The notes beneath the pieces are model-generated. The model saw nothing but the letters and a program-made list of their open reading frames with translations. It had not been told where the DNA came from and made no database searches. Below are positions 56,226 through 64,000 of a stretch of 64,000 bases of DNA, one piece after another. Location of the stretch: the NCBI RefSeq assembly GCF_001667035.1, contig NZ_LZIR01000008.1, positions 216,842-280,841 on the forward strand. The letters run 5' to 3'. The position numbers and the translations under genes were made by a program. Every line of letters starts with the position of its first letter. Position 1 is the stretch's first letter. Source of the stretch: Mycobacterium sp. 852002-51057_SCH5723018. GTDB lineage: Bacteria; Actinomycetota; Actinomycetes; Mycobacteriales; Mycobacteriaceae.

Positions 56226-57212
56226 ATGACCGCAACAGGTTGGCGAGAGAAGCTGTCGACGGTGAATGTGCTTGGCCGACCGGTTCGCGGTGGTCGCGGT
56301 GACGTCGAGCGGCTGCGCGGCAAGGTAGCGGTGGTTACGGGCGCGTCCCAAGGGCTGGGTCAGCACATCGCGCTTCAGTTGGCGGCCGAGGGGGCGCGCG
56401 TCGTCCTCGCCGCCCGTAATGCACAGCGTCTCAATGAGATTGAATCCCAGATCGCCGCCGCGGGAGGCATTGCCCGGGCAGTCGCCGCAGACCTGACGAG
56501 GGAGGAGGACTGTGCCCGCCTGATCGATACCACGGTGGCCACATTCGGCGGTATCGACGTCTTGGTACTCAACGTCGGCGTGGCAACATACGGAAGGCTA
56601 GAGGAACTCGAGTCCTTCGCGCCGATCACGGCGGCGATGCAGGCCAACTTCTTCAGCGCCGCCTACCCGACCTATCTGGCTTTAAGCCATCTCATCGCGG
56701 CGCGCGGAGTGATCGCGTATGTGACCTCCGGATCAGGACACTTCCCCATGGCCGGTTATTTGGGTTACACCACAAGCAAACACGCCATGAACGGATTCTT
56801 TGAAGCATTGCGGCTTGAGGTCTACCCTCGCGGCGTCCACGTGCTGACCATCAACCCCGGTGACATGTACAGCGGCGATGGAGCCGGGCGCACATTCATC
56901 GGACCCAGCGGTGCCGAGGACAAGATCGACCTGTCCGTGCGGCGGCGCAACGACATCGCGCGGACGCCGGCCAGCATGGTAGCGCCACGATGCGTGGACG
57001 CCATCGTCCATCGGCACCGTGAAGTTGACCTCTCGCCGCCGATCCAAAAAATCGGTACCCGCATCCGGCCGCTGCTGCCCGCCCTGGTTGACCGGCGCAT
57101 CTATGCCAAGACCAAGACGATGCGGTCGGCTTTCGAAGCAGTTCCCGAATTGCACACGGCCTCAGCGCAACAGGCGGGTGGTTCGCCCGACGACGCGCCC
57201 CACCAGCGCTAA
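56226..57212 (+). CDS. short-chain dehydrogenase/reductase
   Basis: A 328-residue classical SDR: VAVVTGASQGLGQHIALQLA near residue 40, NVG in place of NAG, serine in YVTSGSGHF and the pair in YLGYTTSKHAMNGFF. An extended C-terminus (about residues 245-328) carries the RRIYAKTKTMRSAF segment; an N-terminal stretch of about 35 residues precedes the fold. The ATG follows GAGGGGGG. It is the first gene of a plus-strand cluster with FAH, VOC and P450 genes. Confidence 0.85.
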   Translation: MTATGWREKLSTVNVLGRPVRGGRGDVERLRGKVAVVTGASQGLGQHIALQLAAEGARVVLAARNAQRLNEIESQIAAAGGIARAVAADLTREEDCARLIDTTVATFGGIDVLVLNVGVATYGRLEELESFAPITAAMQANFFSAAYPTYLALSHLIAARGVIAYVTSGSGHFPMAGYLGYTTSKHAMNGFFEALRLEVYPRGVHVLTINPGDMYSGDGAGRTFIGPSGAEDKIDLSVRRRNDIARTPASMVAPRCVDAIVHRHREVDLSPPIQKIGTRIRPLLPALVDRRIYAKTKTMRSAFEAVPELHTASAQQAGGSPDDAPHQR

Positions 57213-57306
57213 TTGGTGACGCCCGACACCGCCGGATCATGAGGCGGATGGATTCAGTCGGCGAGATCGAGCGCTACACCGTCCCCAGCGAAGGAGCAGT
57301 ACACCG

Positions 57307-58266
57307 ATGGTGACCCATCTGGCCCGCTACCGATCCGGCGATGACACCGGCTGGGGGGTGGTCGTCGGCTCAGCGCTGACCCCGCTGGCGCACGAGTATC
57401 CGACCACCGCGAAATTGATCACCGGCGGTCGGCAGGACTGGAGCGCGGCAGCCAGGCGGCCGGCCAGCATCGATCTGGCCGCGGTGCAGCTGTTGTCGCC
57501 GATCACCACGCCATGCCGGGTGATATGTCAGGGCGCCAACTACCGCCAGCACGCCATCGAGGCGGGGATGAACCCCGACGAGCGCACATTCAACCTCTTC
57601 TTCGACAAAACCGATGCCGCGATCACCGACCCGACAGCACCGGTCACCCGACCCGCCCACGTGCGGCTGCTGGACTACGAGATCGAACTTGCCCTGGTGA
57701 TCGGCGCGCCCATCACGGCGCCGACCACGGTGACCCCGGAGAACTTGCACGAGTTCGTGTTCGGACTCACCATCGCCAACGATCTTTCGGCGCGCGACGT
57801 GCAGCTGCCGCAGGGCCAGTTCCTCAAGGGCAAAAGCTATCGCGGGTTCTGCCCGGTCGGCCCCTTCCTGGCGGTACCTGAGTCCGACGAATACGACCTG
57901 CTCAACGATCTCGAATTGTCGTTGAGCGTCAATGGGATCCAACGCCAGCACGACAACACCCGCAACATGTTGTACCGTCCCGCCGAGACCCTCACCGAGC
58001 TCAGCGAATTCTGCGACCTGGGTCCCGGTGACCTCGTGCTCACCGGCACCCCGCACGGATGCGTTGCCACCTCGCCGCCGGCGCTAGTGCGTCGGTTGGC
58101 GACCGCTCTGTTGCCCGAGCACACCCTGTGGGCGATGTTCGTCAAGCAGAACATCTCCAAGCCCTATCTCAAGCCCGGGGACGTCATCACCGCTTCGATC
58201 CGCAATGCCAGCGGCGCAATCGATCTGGGCGCCCAGCACACGACCATCACCTCACCGACACGATGA
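57307..58266 (+). CDS. fumarylacetoacetate hydrolase family protein
   Basis: A 319-residue FAH-fold protein. Signature: ICQGANYRQHAIEAG, metal-binding acidic residues in LLDYEIELALVIG, FVFGLTIANDLSARDVQL, and KSYRGFCPVGPFLAV with LTGTPHGC near the C-terminus. The family cleaves C-C bonds in diketo acids or hydrates/isomerises ring-fission products. AAGGAG precedes the ATG. It overlaps the VOC gene region by an ATGA, so the two work together. Confidence 0.88.
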   Translation: MVTHLARYRSGDDTGWGVVVGSALTPLAHEYPTTAKLITGGRQDWSAAARRPASIDLAAVQLLSPITTPCRVICQGANYRQHAIEAGMNPDERTFNLFFDKTDAAITDPTAPVTRPAHVRLLDYEIELALVIGAPITAPTTVTPENLHEFVFGLTIANDLSARDVQLPQGQFLKGKSYRGFCPVGPFLAVPESDEYDLLNDLELSLSVNGIQRQHDNTRNMLYRPAETLTELSEFCDLGPGDLVLTGTPHGCVATSPPALVRRLATALLPEHTLWAMFVKQNISKPYLKPGDVITASIRNASGAIDLGAQHTTITSPTR

Positions 58267-58277
58267 AGGACCAACCG

Positions 58278-58967
58278 ATGACCGGCGACACCCCGTTGCG
58301 GCGTCACACACCGCCGCCACAAATCTCCAGCCACGACAGCCCCGTCACAATGGGTAGTTCCGCGCAGCACCCCATTCCCGACCTGATGGCCCATTTCGTC
58401 GTCAAGACCGCCCGCAGCAACGAAATGATCGCCTGGTATCAGGCTGTGTTCGGCGCGCGCGTGGTGCACGAGGACGCACGCATCGCATTTTTGACATGGG
58501 ACAACGAAAGTCACCGCCTCGCCCTGATCAAACTTCCCCGGTTCTTGCGGTATCTGTTTCCGCTTGCGCGGTTGCGCCGCAAGTTTTTCGGGTTTGATCA
58601 CGTGGCATATACCTACAGGTCATTGGAGCAGCAGCTGTTGGCCTACGAGAAGCTGAAGAACGCCGGAATCGCACCGGTGTGGTCGATCAACCACGGCCCG
58701 ACCACGAGTCTGTACTACGAGGATCCCGATGGGATCCGGCTGGAGTTTCAAGTCGAGAACTTCTCGACCGGCCAAGCCACGGCCGAGTATCTCGGCACCG
58801 CCGAGTTTGCGGCGAACCCGATCGGGGTCAACATCGACCCCGACTACCTGCTTGAGCAATTGCGCGCTGGCGCCGAGGAATCCGATCTGCTCAAGCAAAA
58901 CGCCGGCGTGCGGCCGGGCACCAAATACCGCGCCAATAGGCGCACCATCTCCTGGAAGACGCTCTGA
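58278..58967 (+). CDS. VOC superfamily dioxygenase-like protein
   Basis: A 229-residue protein with one clear vicinal-oxygen-chelate module: metal-ligand-type His in DLMAHFVVKTARSNEMIAWY, then FFGFDHVAYTYRSLEQQL, and the Glu-side ending TSLYYEDPDGIRLEFQVE. This fits extradiol dioxygenase or glyoxalase-like enzymes. The ATG with AAGGA seven bases upstream was chosen; an ATG 15 bases earlier would overlap the FAH stop as ATGA. The first 45 residues are not conserved domain. Confidence 0.83.
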   Translation: MTGDTPLRRHTPPPQISSHDSPVTMGSSAQHPIPDLMAHFVVKTARSNEMIAWYQAVFGARVVHEDARIAFLTWDNESHRLALIKLPRFLRYLFPLARLRRKFFGFDHVAYTYRSLEQQLLAYEKLKNAGIAPVWSINHGPTTSLYYEDPDGIRLEFQVENFSTGQATAEYLGTAEFAANPIGVNIDPDYLLEQLRAGAEESDLLKQNAGVRPGTKYRANRRTISWKTL

Positions 58968-59015
58968 CCGTGTCGTCGGGGTCTTCGGCTCAATTCGGCG
59001 ATGTCACGGCACTAC

Positions 59016-59028
59016 TGAATGTGATTCA
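59016..59028. promoter_or_regulatory. short dyad upstream of the P450 gene
   Basis: TGAAT-GTG-ATTCA, a 5-base perfect dyad, 20 bases before the GTG start and just before the GGAGG ribosome site. Possible operator; its length is compatible with chance. Confidence 0.25.
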
Positions 59029-59048
59029 TTAACTCGGAGGCTTAGTGA

Positions 59049-60434
59049 GTGGACACCACCGCGATTCCCCATCCACCCCACCGCTTACCGGTGCTGGGCG
59101 ATGTGTTGGGCGTCAACCCCCGCGCTCCCGTTCAGTCGGCGTTGCGGCTGGTGCGCGATTTGGGACCGATCTCGGTGCGCAAACTGTTGAACATCGAGGT
59201 TGTCACAGTAGGCGGAGCTGAGCTGGCCGCCGAGCTCAACGATGAGACGCGCTTTTCCAAGCACGTCGGACTGCACCTGCTTCCATTGCGCGCCATCGTG
59301 GGTGATGCCCTGTTTACCGCCGAGAACGACGAGCCGAATTGGCAGTTGGCCCACGACATCCTGGTGCCCGCGTTTACCCGAGAGGCGATGCGCGGCTACC
59401 ACTCGATCATGTTCGAGGTGGTCCGCGAACTGCTGGCTCGCTGGGACGGCGCGGCCGAATGCGGGCGGCAGGTCGACGTCACCGCCGACATGACGCGGTT
59501 GACATTGGAGACCATCGGTTGCGCCGGGTTCGGATACCGCTTCGGCTCATTTGAGCGCGATCAGCCGCACCCGTTCGTCACCGCCATGATGCGCACTCTT
59601 CGCTACGCCCCTTTGTCGACATTCCAGGCCCTCGCCCCGGTGCGCCGAGTAGTGGTCGGCTCTGCCCGCCAGCACCGGGGCGACCTCGCGACGATGCAGC
59701 GGATCGTCGACGAGGTCATTGCGGCGCGTCGCGACGACAAGGAAGAGCCGGATCTGCTTGGCCTGATGCTGCGCAGTGCGCACCCCGAGACGGGCCGCCG
59801 CTTGGACGAGGTCAACATCCGCCAGCAGGTCATCACATTTATGATCGCCGGTCACGAAACAACTTCGGGCGCATTGTCCTTCGCGCTGTACTACCTCATC
59901 CGAGACCCGCAAGCGTTGGCCCGAGCGCAAGCGGAGGTCGACGCGCTGTGGGGCCAGGCCAGCGACCCCGAGCCCGCCTTCACCGATATCCCCAAACTGC
60001 GATACGTACGTGCGGCACTAGACGAGGCGCTGCGGCTATGGCCGACCGCGCCCGCATATCTGCGGGCCGCCCGCACCGACACCGTGCTCGGCGGCCGCTA
60101 CCGAATGAATCGGGGCGACTGGGCAATGGTGCTGCTGCCGCTGCTGCACCGCGACCCGTCGGTATGGCATGATCCCGACCGGTTCGACCCCGACCGGTTC
60201 GCCCCGGGCCAGGCCAAAGCCCGCCCCGCGCACGCTTACAAGCCGTTCGGAACCGGGCAACGGGCCTGCATCGGCCGCCAGTTCGCCCTGCACGAGGCAG
60301 TGCTGGCACTCGGCCTGCTCCTGCACCGCTACGACCTTTCAACACCCGACGACTACCGCCTGCAGATCACCGAATCCCTCACCCTCAAACCGCGGGGCTT
60401 TTACCTCGTGCCGCGCCGACGCCATCGCCGGTGA
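59049..60434 (+). CDS. cytochrome P450, CYP102-like haem domain
   Basis: A 461-residue P450. Motifs: oxygen-binding helix AGHETTSG (267-274), ExxR in EALRLWP (326-332), and the haem loop FGTGQRACIG with the ligand Cys407. Stretches such as NWQLAHDILVPAFTREAMRG and GRQFALHEAVLALGLLLHRY closely resemble the haem domain of Bacillus P450 BM3, a fatty-acid hydroxylase, but no fused reductase follows, so separate redox partners are needed. GGAGG lies 8 bases before the GTG start. No membrane anchor is seen. Confidence 0.92.
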   Translation: MDTTAIPHPPHRLPVLGDVLGVNPRAPVQSALRLVRDLGPISVRKLLNIEVVTVGGAELAAELNDETRFSKHVGLHLLPLRAIVGDALFTAENDEPNWQLAHDILVPAFTREAMRGYHSIMFEVVRELLARWDGAAECGRQVDVTADMTRLTLETIGCAGFGYRFGSFERDQPHPFVTAMMRTLRYAPLSTFQALAPVRRVVVGSARQHRGDLATMQRIVDEVIAARRDDKEEPDLLGLMLRSAHPETGRRLDEVNIRQQVITFMIAGHETTSGALSFALYYLIRDPQALARAQAEVDALWGQASDPEPAFTDIPKLRYVRAALDEALRLWPTAPAYLRAARTDTVLGGRYRMNRGDWAMVLLPLLHRDPSVWHDPDRFDPDRFAPGQAKARPAHAYKPFGTGQRACIGRQFALHEAVLALGLLLHRYDLSTPDDYRLQITESLTLKPRGFYLVPRRRHRR

Positions 60435-60483
60435 CGAGAGGAGGGGGCGAGCTGCGCCGGCTGACCGAACGCGGTGTCAGTGG

Positions 60484-60645
60484 TCAGAACGGGTAAGGGC
60501 CCAGGCGCTCCCAGGCGGTCGCGCCGGCCACGAGTGCCAGCAGTACGTTGAGGGCGACGTTCGTGTACTCGCGTCGGCGGGCGTGCGTGCTCATGGCGCC
60601 AATTAGGACGAGCAGCAATCCGATGGCGGCCAGCGGCGCCGGGAT
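60484..60645 (-). pseudogene. remnant of a DoxX-like gene, C-terminal part
   Basis: About 53 codons ending in a stop encode PLAAIGLLLVLIGAMSTHAR, then NVLLALVAGATAWERLGPYPF-type sequence, which matches the last two helices of DoxX-family membrane proteins. The N-terminal helices are missing: upstream, the frame reads into unrelated sequence that overlaps fadE23. It is probably a decayed gene, not a functional peptide. Confidence 0.5.
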
Positions 60646-60745
60646 GGATGCCGTGTGCGCCCGCCGCGATCGAGGAACATGCGCATCCGGTGTCGACCAT
60701 CCTGGTGGACGGTCGGCGGCTGGAGCCTCGATGAGCGCCCGATCG

Positions 60746-61951
60746 TTACTTGAGCTCGGAGGAAGAAAGCCCCAGTAGCCGGCGGGCAACCACCAGCTGC
60801 TGGATCTGCTGGGTGCCCTCGAAAATGTCCAGGATCTTGGAGTCGCGACCCCACTTCTCCAGCAGTGATTGCTCGGAATAGCCTGCCGTCCCTGCCAATT
60901 CGACGGTCTTGAGGGTGACGTCGCTGGCCATCCGGCCGGCCTTCGCCTTGCTCATCGACGCCTCTTTGGAGTTGGGGATCTTGTTGTCGGCCTGCCACGC
61001 CGCACGCAGCGACAGCAGATAGGCGGCCTCCCAGTCGGCCTCCATCCGCAGGAACTCGGCCGCGGCCGCGCTTTGGGCGTGCGACGGTTTGTCGTAGGAG
61101 ATTTCGACCCCGGCCTCGGTAAGGATCTTGCGGATTTCCTCCAGCGCGGCGCGGCCGACGCCGACGGCCATGGCGGCGACGATCGGCCGCGTGTTGTCGA
61201 AGGTTTCCATCACGCCGGAAAAGCCCTTGCCCGCCTGGATCTCCGGGTTGCCCAGCAGGTTGTCCTTCGGTATCCGCGCGTTGTCGAACCGGATCACCGC
61301 GGTGTCGGAACCCTTGATGCCGAGCTTGTGCTCGAGCCGTTCGACGGTGACGCCGGGGTGGTCGCGCGGCACGATGAACGACTTGATCGCCGCGCGGCCC
61401 TGTGACTTGTCCAGCGTCGCCCACACCACGATGTGCGTGGCGCGCGAGCCCGCGGTGACAAAGATCTTCTCGCCGTTGATGACGTATTCGTCGCCGTCCA
61501 ACTTGGCGGTGGTTGACACCGCCGCGGAATCGGATCCGAAGCCAGGCTCGGTGATGGCCATCGCCGCCCACACCTTGCCCAAGCGTTCCAGCTGTTCGTC
61601 GGTGGCGACCGCGGAGATTGCCGCATTTCCCAGCCCCTGATAGGGGACCGACAGCATCATCGCGAGGTCGCCCCAGCTGGCTTCCATTGTCTGCAGCAGC
61701 GCGGCCATGTTGGCGCCGTTGTGGTTTTTGCCTCTGTCGTCGTCCTCGTCGCGAAGCGAGTCCGCCCCGGCGAACGCGACCGATTCGGAAGCTCCCTCGA
61801 ACAGATTGATCAGGGTGTCGAGCTCGACGGGGTAGGCGTGCTCCTTGAGGTCGTACTTGCGCGCGATCGGCCGCATCATCTCGGCGGCGCCCTGATGCGT
61901 CTTGACGATCACCGCTTGCAGCTTGCGGGGCAGTTCCAGATTGATTGCCAT
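60746..61951 (-). CDS. fadE23: acyl-CoA dehydrogenase FadE23
   Basis: A 401-residue acyl-CoA dehydrogenase: GFGSDSAAVSTTAKLDGDEY with the substrate-side motif, YVINGEKIFVTAGSRATHIV, and FEGTQQIQQLVVARRLLGLS at the C-terminus. It is downstream of fadE24 by about 40 bases and likely forms a heteromer with it, as paired mycobacterial FadEs do. Homologues in M. tuberculosis were reported (from memory) to be induced by isoniazid. The substrate is unknown. Confidence 0.92.
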   Translation of the reverse strand: MAINLELPRKLQAVIVKTHQGAAEMMRPIARKYDLKEHAYPVELDTLINLFEGASESVAFAGADSLRDEDDDRGKNHNGANMAALLQTMEASWGDLAMMLSVPYQGLGNAAISAVATDEQLERLGKVWAAMAITEPGFGSDSAAVSTTAKLDGDEYVINGEKIFVTAGSRATHIVVWATLDKSQGRAAIKSFIVPRDHPGVTVERLEHKLGIKGSDTAVIRFDNARIPKDNLLGNPEIQAGKGFSGVMETFDNTRPIVAAMAVGVGRAALEEIRKILTEAGVEISYDKPSHAQSAAAAEFLRMEADWEAAYLLSLRAAWQADNKIPNSKEASMSKAKAGRMASDVTLKTVELAGTAGYSEQSLLEKWGRDSKILDIFEGTQQIQQLVVARRLLGLSSSELK

Positions 61952-61990
61952 GATTGGTCTTTCGCTAGTGAAGTTCGAGTTGGATGACTG

Positions 61991-63412
61991 CTAGATCACT
62001 ACGACACCCTCGGCCACTCCGATGGCCCGCAGGTCGCGGTACCAGCGCTCGACCGGGTATTCCTTGGTGTAGCCGTGGCCGCCGAGCAGCTGCACGCCGT
62101 CCAGGCCGATCTGCATCCCCTTGTCGGCGCCCAGCCGCTTGGCCAGCGCGGCTTCCCGGGTGAACGGGAGGCCCTGTTCGGCGCGGGCGGCGCCGCGCCA
62201 GGTGATCAGCCGCAGGCCGTCCAATTCGATGGCGATGTTGGCGCACATGAACGCCACGGCCTGACGGTGCGCGATCGGCTCGCCGAACGCACGGCGTTCC
62301 TTCACGTAGGGGACGACATAGTCGAGCACCGCGTGCGAGGTGCCGACCGCCAGGGCCGCCCAGCCCAGCCGGGACAGCGCGATCGCCTCGGAGTAATCGT
62401 CGTCGGTGGCTTCGTCCTCGCCGAGCCGGGCGCTCAGCGGCACCGACACGCCGGACAGCTCCACCTGACCCAGGGCGGCCGCGCGAACCCCCATGCTCGG
62501 ATCCGCCTTGACCGTAAGGCCTTTGGTGGACGACTCGACGATGAACAGCGCCGGCTTGCCGTTCAGTTGCGCGCCGACGATGAACAGCTCGGCGTCGGCG
62601 GCGGCGGGGACCAACGACTTCACACCGTCGAGGCGGTAGCCGCTCGGGGTGCGCACCGCGGTCGTCTTGAGCCGGGTGGGGTCGAACAGCGGCTGCGGTT
62701 CGGCGATGGCCACGCACGCCTGCGGGACGTTGTCGCCGGCGAACTCGCGCAGGTAGGTGGCCTGCTGATCGCCGCTGCCCCAGTGGGTCAGCGCGGCCGC
62801 CACGCCGCCGGGGGCCAGGATCGGCAAAGCCAGGCCCATGTCCCCGTAGGCGAGGGCCTCGGCCGCCAGCACGTTGGTCACGCTGGAGCGGTGTGCGGCG
62901 ATGCCCTCGAAGTCCTCGGGGATGTTGATCGCGGTGATGCCCAAATCGGCGGCCTTGGCGATCAGGCCGGGCGGGTAGGTCGCGGCCTCGTCGGCGTCGT
63001 GGGCCGCGGGACGCAGCACCTCGGCGGCGAACTCGTCGAGGGTCTCGACGATCATCGTCTGCTCGTCGTCGGGCGTCAGGTCGAAGAAGTCCTTGCCGCT
63101 GGACTTGAGCCGGGTCGGCCCGGCCCGCAGGCTTTGGACGCGCTTGAACTGCCGTGACGCGGCGCCGGCGGTGGAGAAGATCGTCTTTGTGCCGTAGCGC
63201 AGGCCCCGATTGAGCGGGTCGCGCAGGTGGTATTTGTCCAAAAATTCCTGGCCGACGAGCGGGGTGAGCAGCGCCAGGGTGACGTCGATCCCGGTCCGCT
63301 TGTGCGGCTGCAGGCCGACGCCGGTCTTGCGGCCGCGCCGCTTGGAGCGTGAGCTGGGCTTTGAAGTCTCTTTTGAAGAAGCCTGTTTTGAACCGGTACG
63401 AGCGTCGGTCAT
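61991..63412 (-). CDS. fadE24: acyl-CoA dehydrogenase FadE24
   Basis: A 473-residue acyl-CoA dehydrogenase, longer than usual because of a basic N-terminal extension of about 110 residues (SKPSSRSKRRGRKTGVG). The core has ACVAIAEPQPLFDPTRLKTT, YRLDGVKSLVPAAADAELFI and MQIGLDGVQLLGGHGYTKEY. It pairs with fadE23. A perfect 26-base palindrome lies 38 bases upstream, probably the operator of this two-gene operon. Confidence 0.92.
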   Translation of the reverse strand: MTDARTGSKQASSKETSKPSSRSKRRGRKTGVGLQPHKRTGIDVTLALLTPLVGQEFLDKYHLRDPLNRGLRYGTKTIFSTAGAASRQFKRVQSLRAGPTRLKSSGKDFFDLTPDDEQTMIVETLDEFAAEVLRPAAHDADEAATYPPGLIAKAADLGITAINIPEDFEGIAAHRSSVTNVLAAEALAYGDMGLALPILAPGGVAAALTHWGSGDQQATYLREFAGDNVPQACVAIAEPQPLFDPTRLKTTAVRTPSGYRLDGVKSLVPAAADAELFIVGAQLNGKPALFIVESSTKGLTVKADPSMGVRAAALGQVELSGVSVPLSARLGEDEATDDDYSEAIALSRLGWAALAVGTSHAVLDYVVPYVKERRAFGEPIAHRQAVAFMCANIAIELDGLRLITWRGAARAEQGLPFTREAALAKRLGADKGMQIGLDGVQLLGGHGYTKEYPVERWYRDLRAIGVAEGVVVI

Positions 63413-63449
63413 TTCAGCACCCTCTGTTGTTGGGGCGATGCGGATGGAG

Positions 63450-63475
63450 CCTATCTTACTCCGGAGTAAGATAGG
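63450..63475. promoter_or_regulatory. perfect 26-base palindrome between fadE24 and hisN-like gene
   Basis: The half CCTATCTTACTCC is followed without spacer by its exact complement. It is 38 bases before the fadE24 start, in the gap after the end of the hisN-like gene. Length and perfection fit a high-affinity TetR-type operator. The motif is not one I can name. Confidence 0.65.
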
Positions 63476-63498
63476 TGGGGCCGCATTTGTTAACTAAT

Positions 63499-63903
63499 TC
63501 ACAGCGACTTCGCGCGCAGGCTGGCCAGCACCCGTTCGTGCAGCAGGCCGTTTGTCGCCACGGCGCTGCCGCGGTGGGGTCCAGCCGTACCGTCCAAGCC
63601 GGTGAATTTCCCGCCCGCCTCGCGCACCACGATGTCGAGCGCCGCCAGGTCCCACACCGACACCTCCGGTTCGGCGGCAATGTCGACCGCCCCCTCGGCA
63701 ACCAGGCAATAGGAAAAGAAGTCACCGTAGGCGCGCACCCGCCACACCGCATCGGTCAGCTCGATGAAGCGATCGCGCAGGCCGCGCTGCGCCCAGCCCG
63801 ACAGGCTGGAGAACGAGAGGCTGGCCGAATCAAGCTGTGCCACAGAGGAAACCGAGAGCGGACGCGGCGGCCCGCCGTCGAACGCGGCGAACGCCCCGCG
63901 GCC
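63499..63903 (-). CDS. hisN: inositol-monophosphatase-family protein (HisN-like), 5' end missing
   Basis: The last 134 residues of an IMPase-fold enzyme: [16 protein letters not shown] (the start of the visible part), [20 protein letters not shown] and the metal motif [15 protein letters not shown]. By order and sequence it matches Rv3137, reported as a histidinol-phosphate phosphatase, of about 260 residues; the N-terminal half lies beyond or within the poly-C stretch. It would be upstream of the fadE24 operon on the same strand. Confidence 0.75.
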   Translation of the reverse strand, partial: GRGAFAAFDGGPPRPLSVSSVAQLDSASLSFSSLSGWAQRGLRDRFIELTDAVWRVRAYGDFFSYCLVAEGAVDIAAEPEVSVWDLAALDIVVREAGGKFTGLDGTAGPHRGSAVATNGLLHERVLASLRAKSL

Positions 63904-63909
63904 GCGGGG

Positions 63910-64000
<91 letters not shown>

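Noticed and set aside
50782..57212. A homogentisate pathway made of the cupin dioxygenase and the FAH-family gene
   Set aside because: The two genes are in separate, oppositely oriented clusters, no maleylacetoacetate isomerase is present, and the cupin is shorter than true homogentisate dioxygenase.

Overview
The window is high-GC (roughly two thirds G+C) actinobacterial DNA and is almost certainly from a Mycobacterium. The gene order from about 15 kb to the right end matches, from memory, the Mycobacterium tuberculosis interval Rv3137-Rv3171 in inverted orientation: hpx/aofH/Rv3169/Rv3168/TetR (15-20 kb), the moxR3 operon (22.7-26.9 kb), the whole nuoA-N operon (26.9-42.6 kb, minus strand), the Rv3143-like receiver protein, fadB4, fadE23-fadE24 and the start of a hisN-like monophosphatase. 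MIRU-type repeats inside the nuo operon and a DUF222/HNH (13E12) gene fit a slow-growing, non-tuberculous Mycobacterium; the species cannot be fixed from the sequence alone.

Layout. 0-13.4 kb: a stress and signalling region with a CsbD-like protein, a DUF3349 protein, a phosphodiesterase-fold protein, a short acyl-CoA dehydrogenase, a nucleotidyltransferase-fold protein, a large catalase (katE) with a small DUF7218 gene, then a chemotaxis-like module without receptors or flagella (CheB, STAS-HATPase, CheR-PAS-coiled coil-PAS, and a second CheB), a GT4 glycosyltransferase, an AraC regulator and a SRPBCC protein. Several of these have SigF-like promoter matches. 13.4-22.5 kb: two flavin amine oxidases around an alpha/beta hydrolase, a kinase-fold/DUF7064 pair divergent from a TetR-SDR pair, and a 13E12-type HNH protein. 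22.7-26.9 kb: a MoxR/DUF58/DUF4129 operon. 26.9-42.6 kb: the 14-gene complex I operon, mostly joined by ATGA or TGATG junctions, with two pairs of coupled mini-ORF repeats inserted at nuoF/nuoG and nuoL/nuoM.

42.8-51.9 kb: after the receiver-domain gene and a YceI protein comes a tightly overlapping minus-strand catabolic operon: a homogentisate-dioxygenase-like cupin, an alpha/beta hydrolase, a CaiB CoA-transferase, an HMG-CoA-lyase-like protein, a TetR regulator, an acyl-CoA dehydrogenase, a phosphotransferase, a DUF6285 protein and an NTF2-like protein. The dehydrogenase/phosphotransferase/DUF6285 trio resembles the LvaC/LvaA/LvaB enzymes that phosphorylate and rearrange 4-hydroxyacyl-CoAs. 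This is the best candidate here for an undescribed pathway. 52.0-55.4 kb: two medium-chain reductases, an aldo-keto reductase and a GNAT acetyltransferase.

55.5-60.4 kb: a second accessory catabolic cluster made of a TetR with two upstream operator-like sites, an SDR, a fumarylacetoacetate-hydrolase-family protein, a VOC protein and a stand-alone cytochrome P450 resembling the haem domain of P450 BM3. 60.5-64 kb: a DoxX remnant, fadE23, fadE24, a perfect 26-base palindrome, and a hisN-like gene cut by a poly-C artefact at the end of the sequence. I saw no rRNA, tRNA, CRISPR array, complete insertion sequence or prophage, and there is no gene-free stretch longer than 300 bases.
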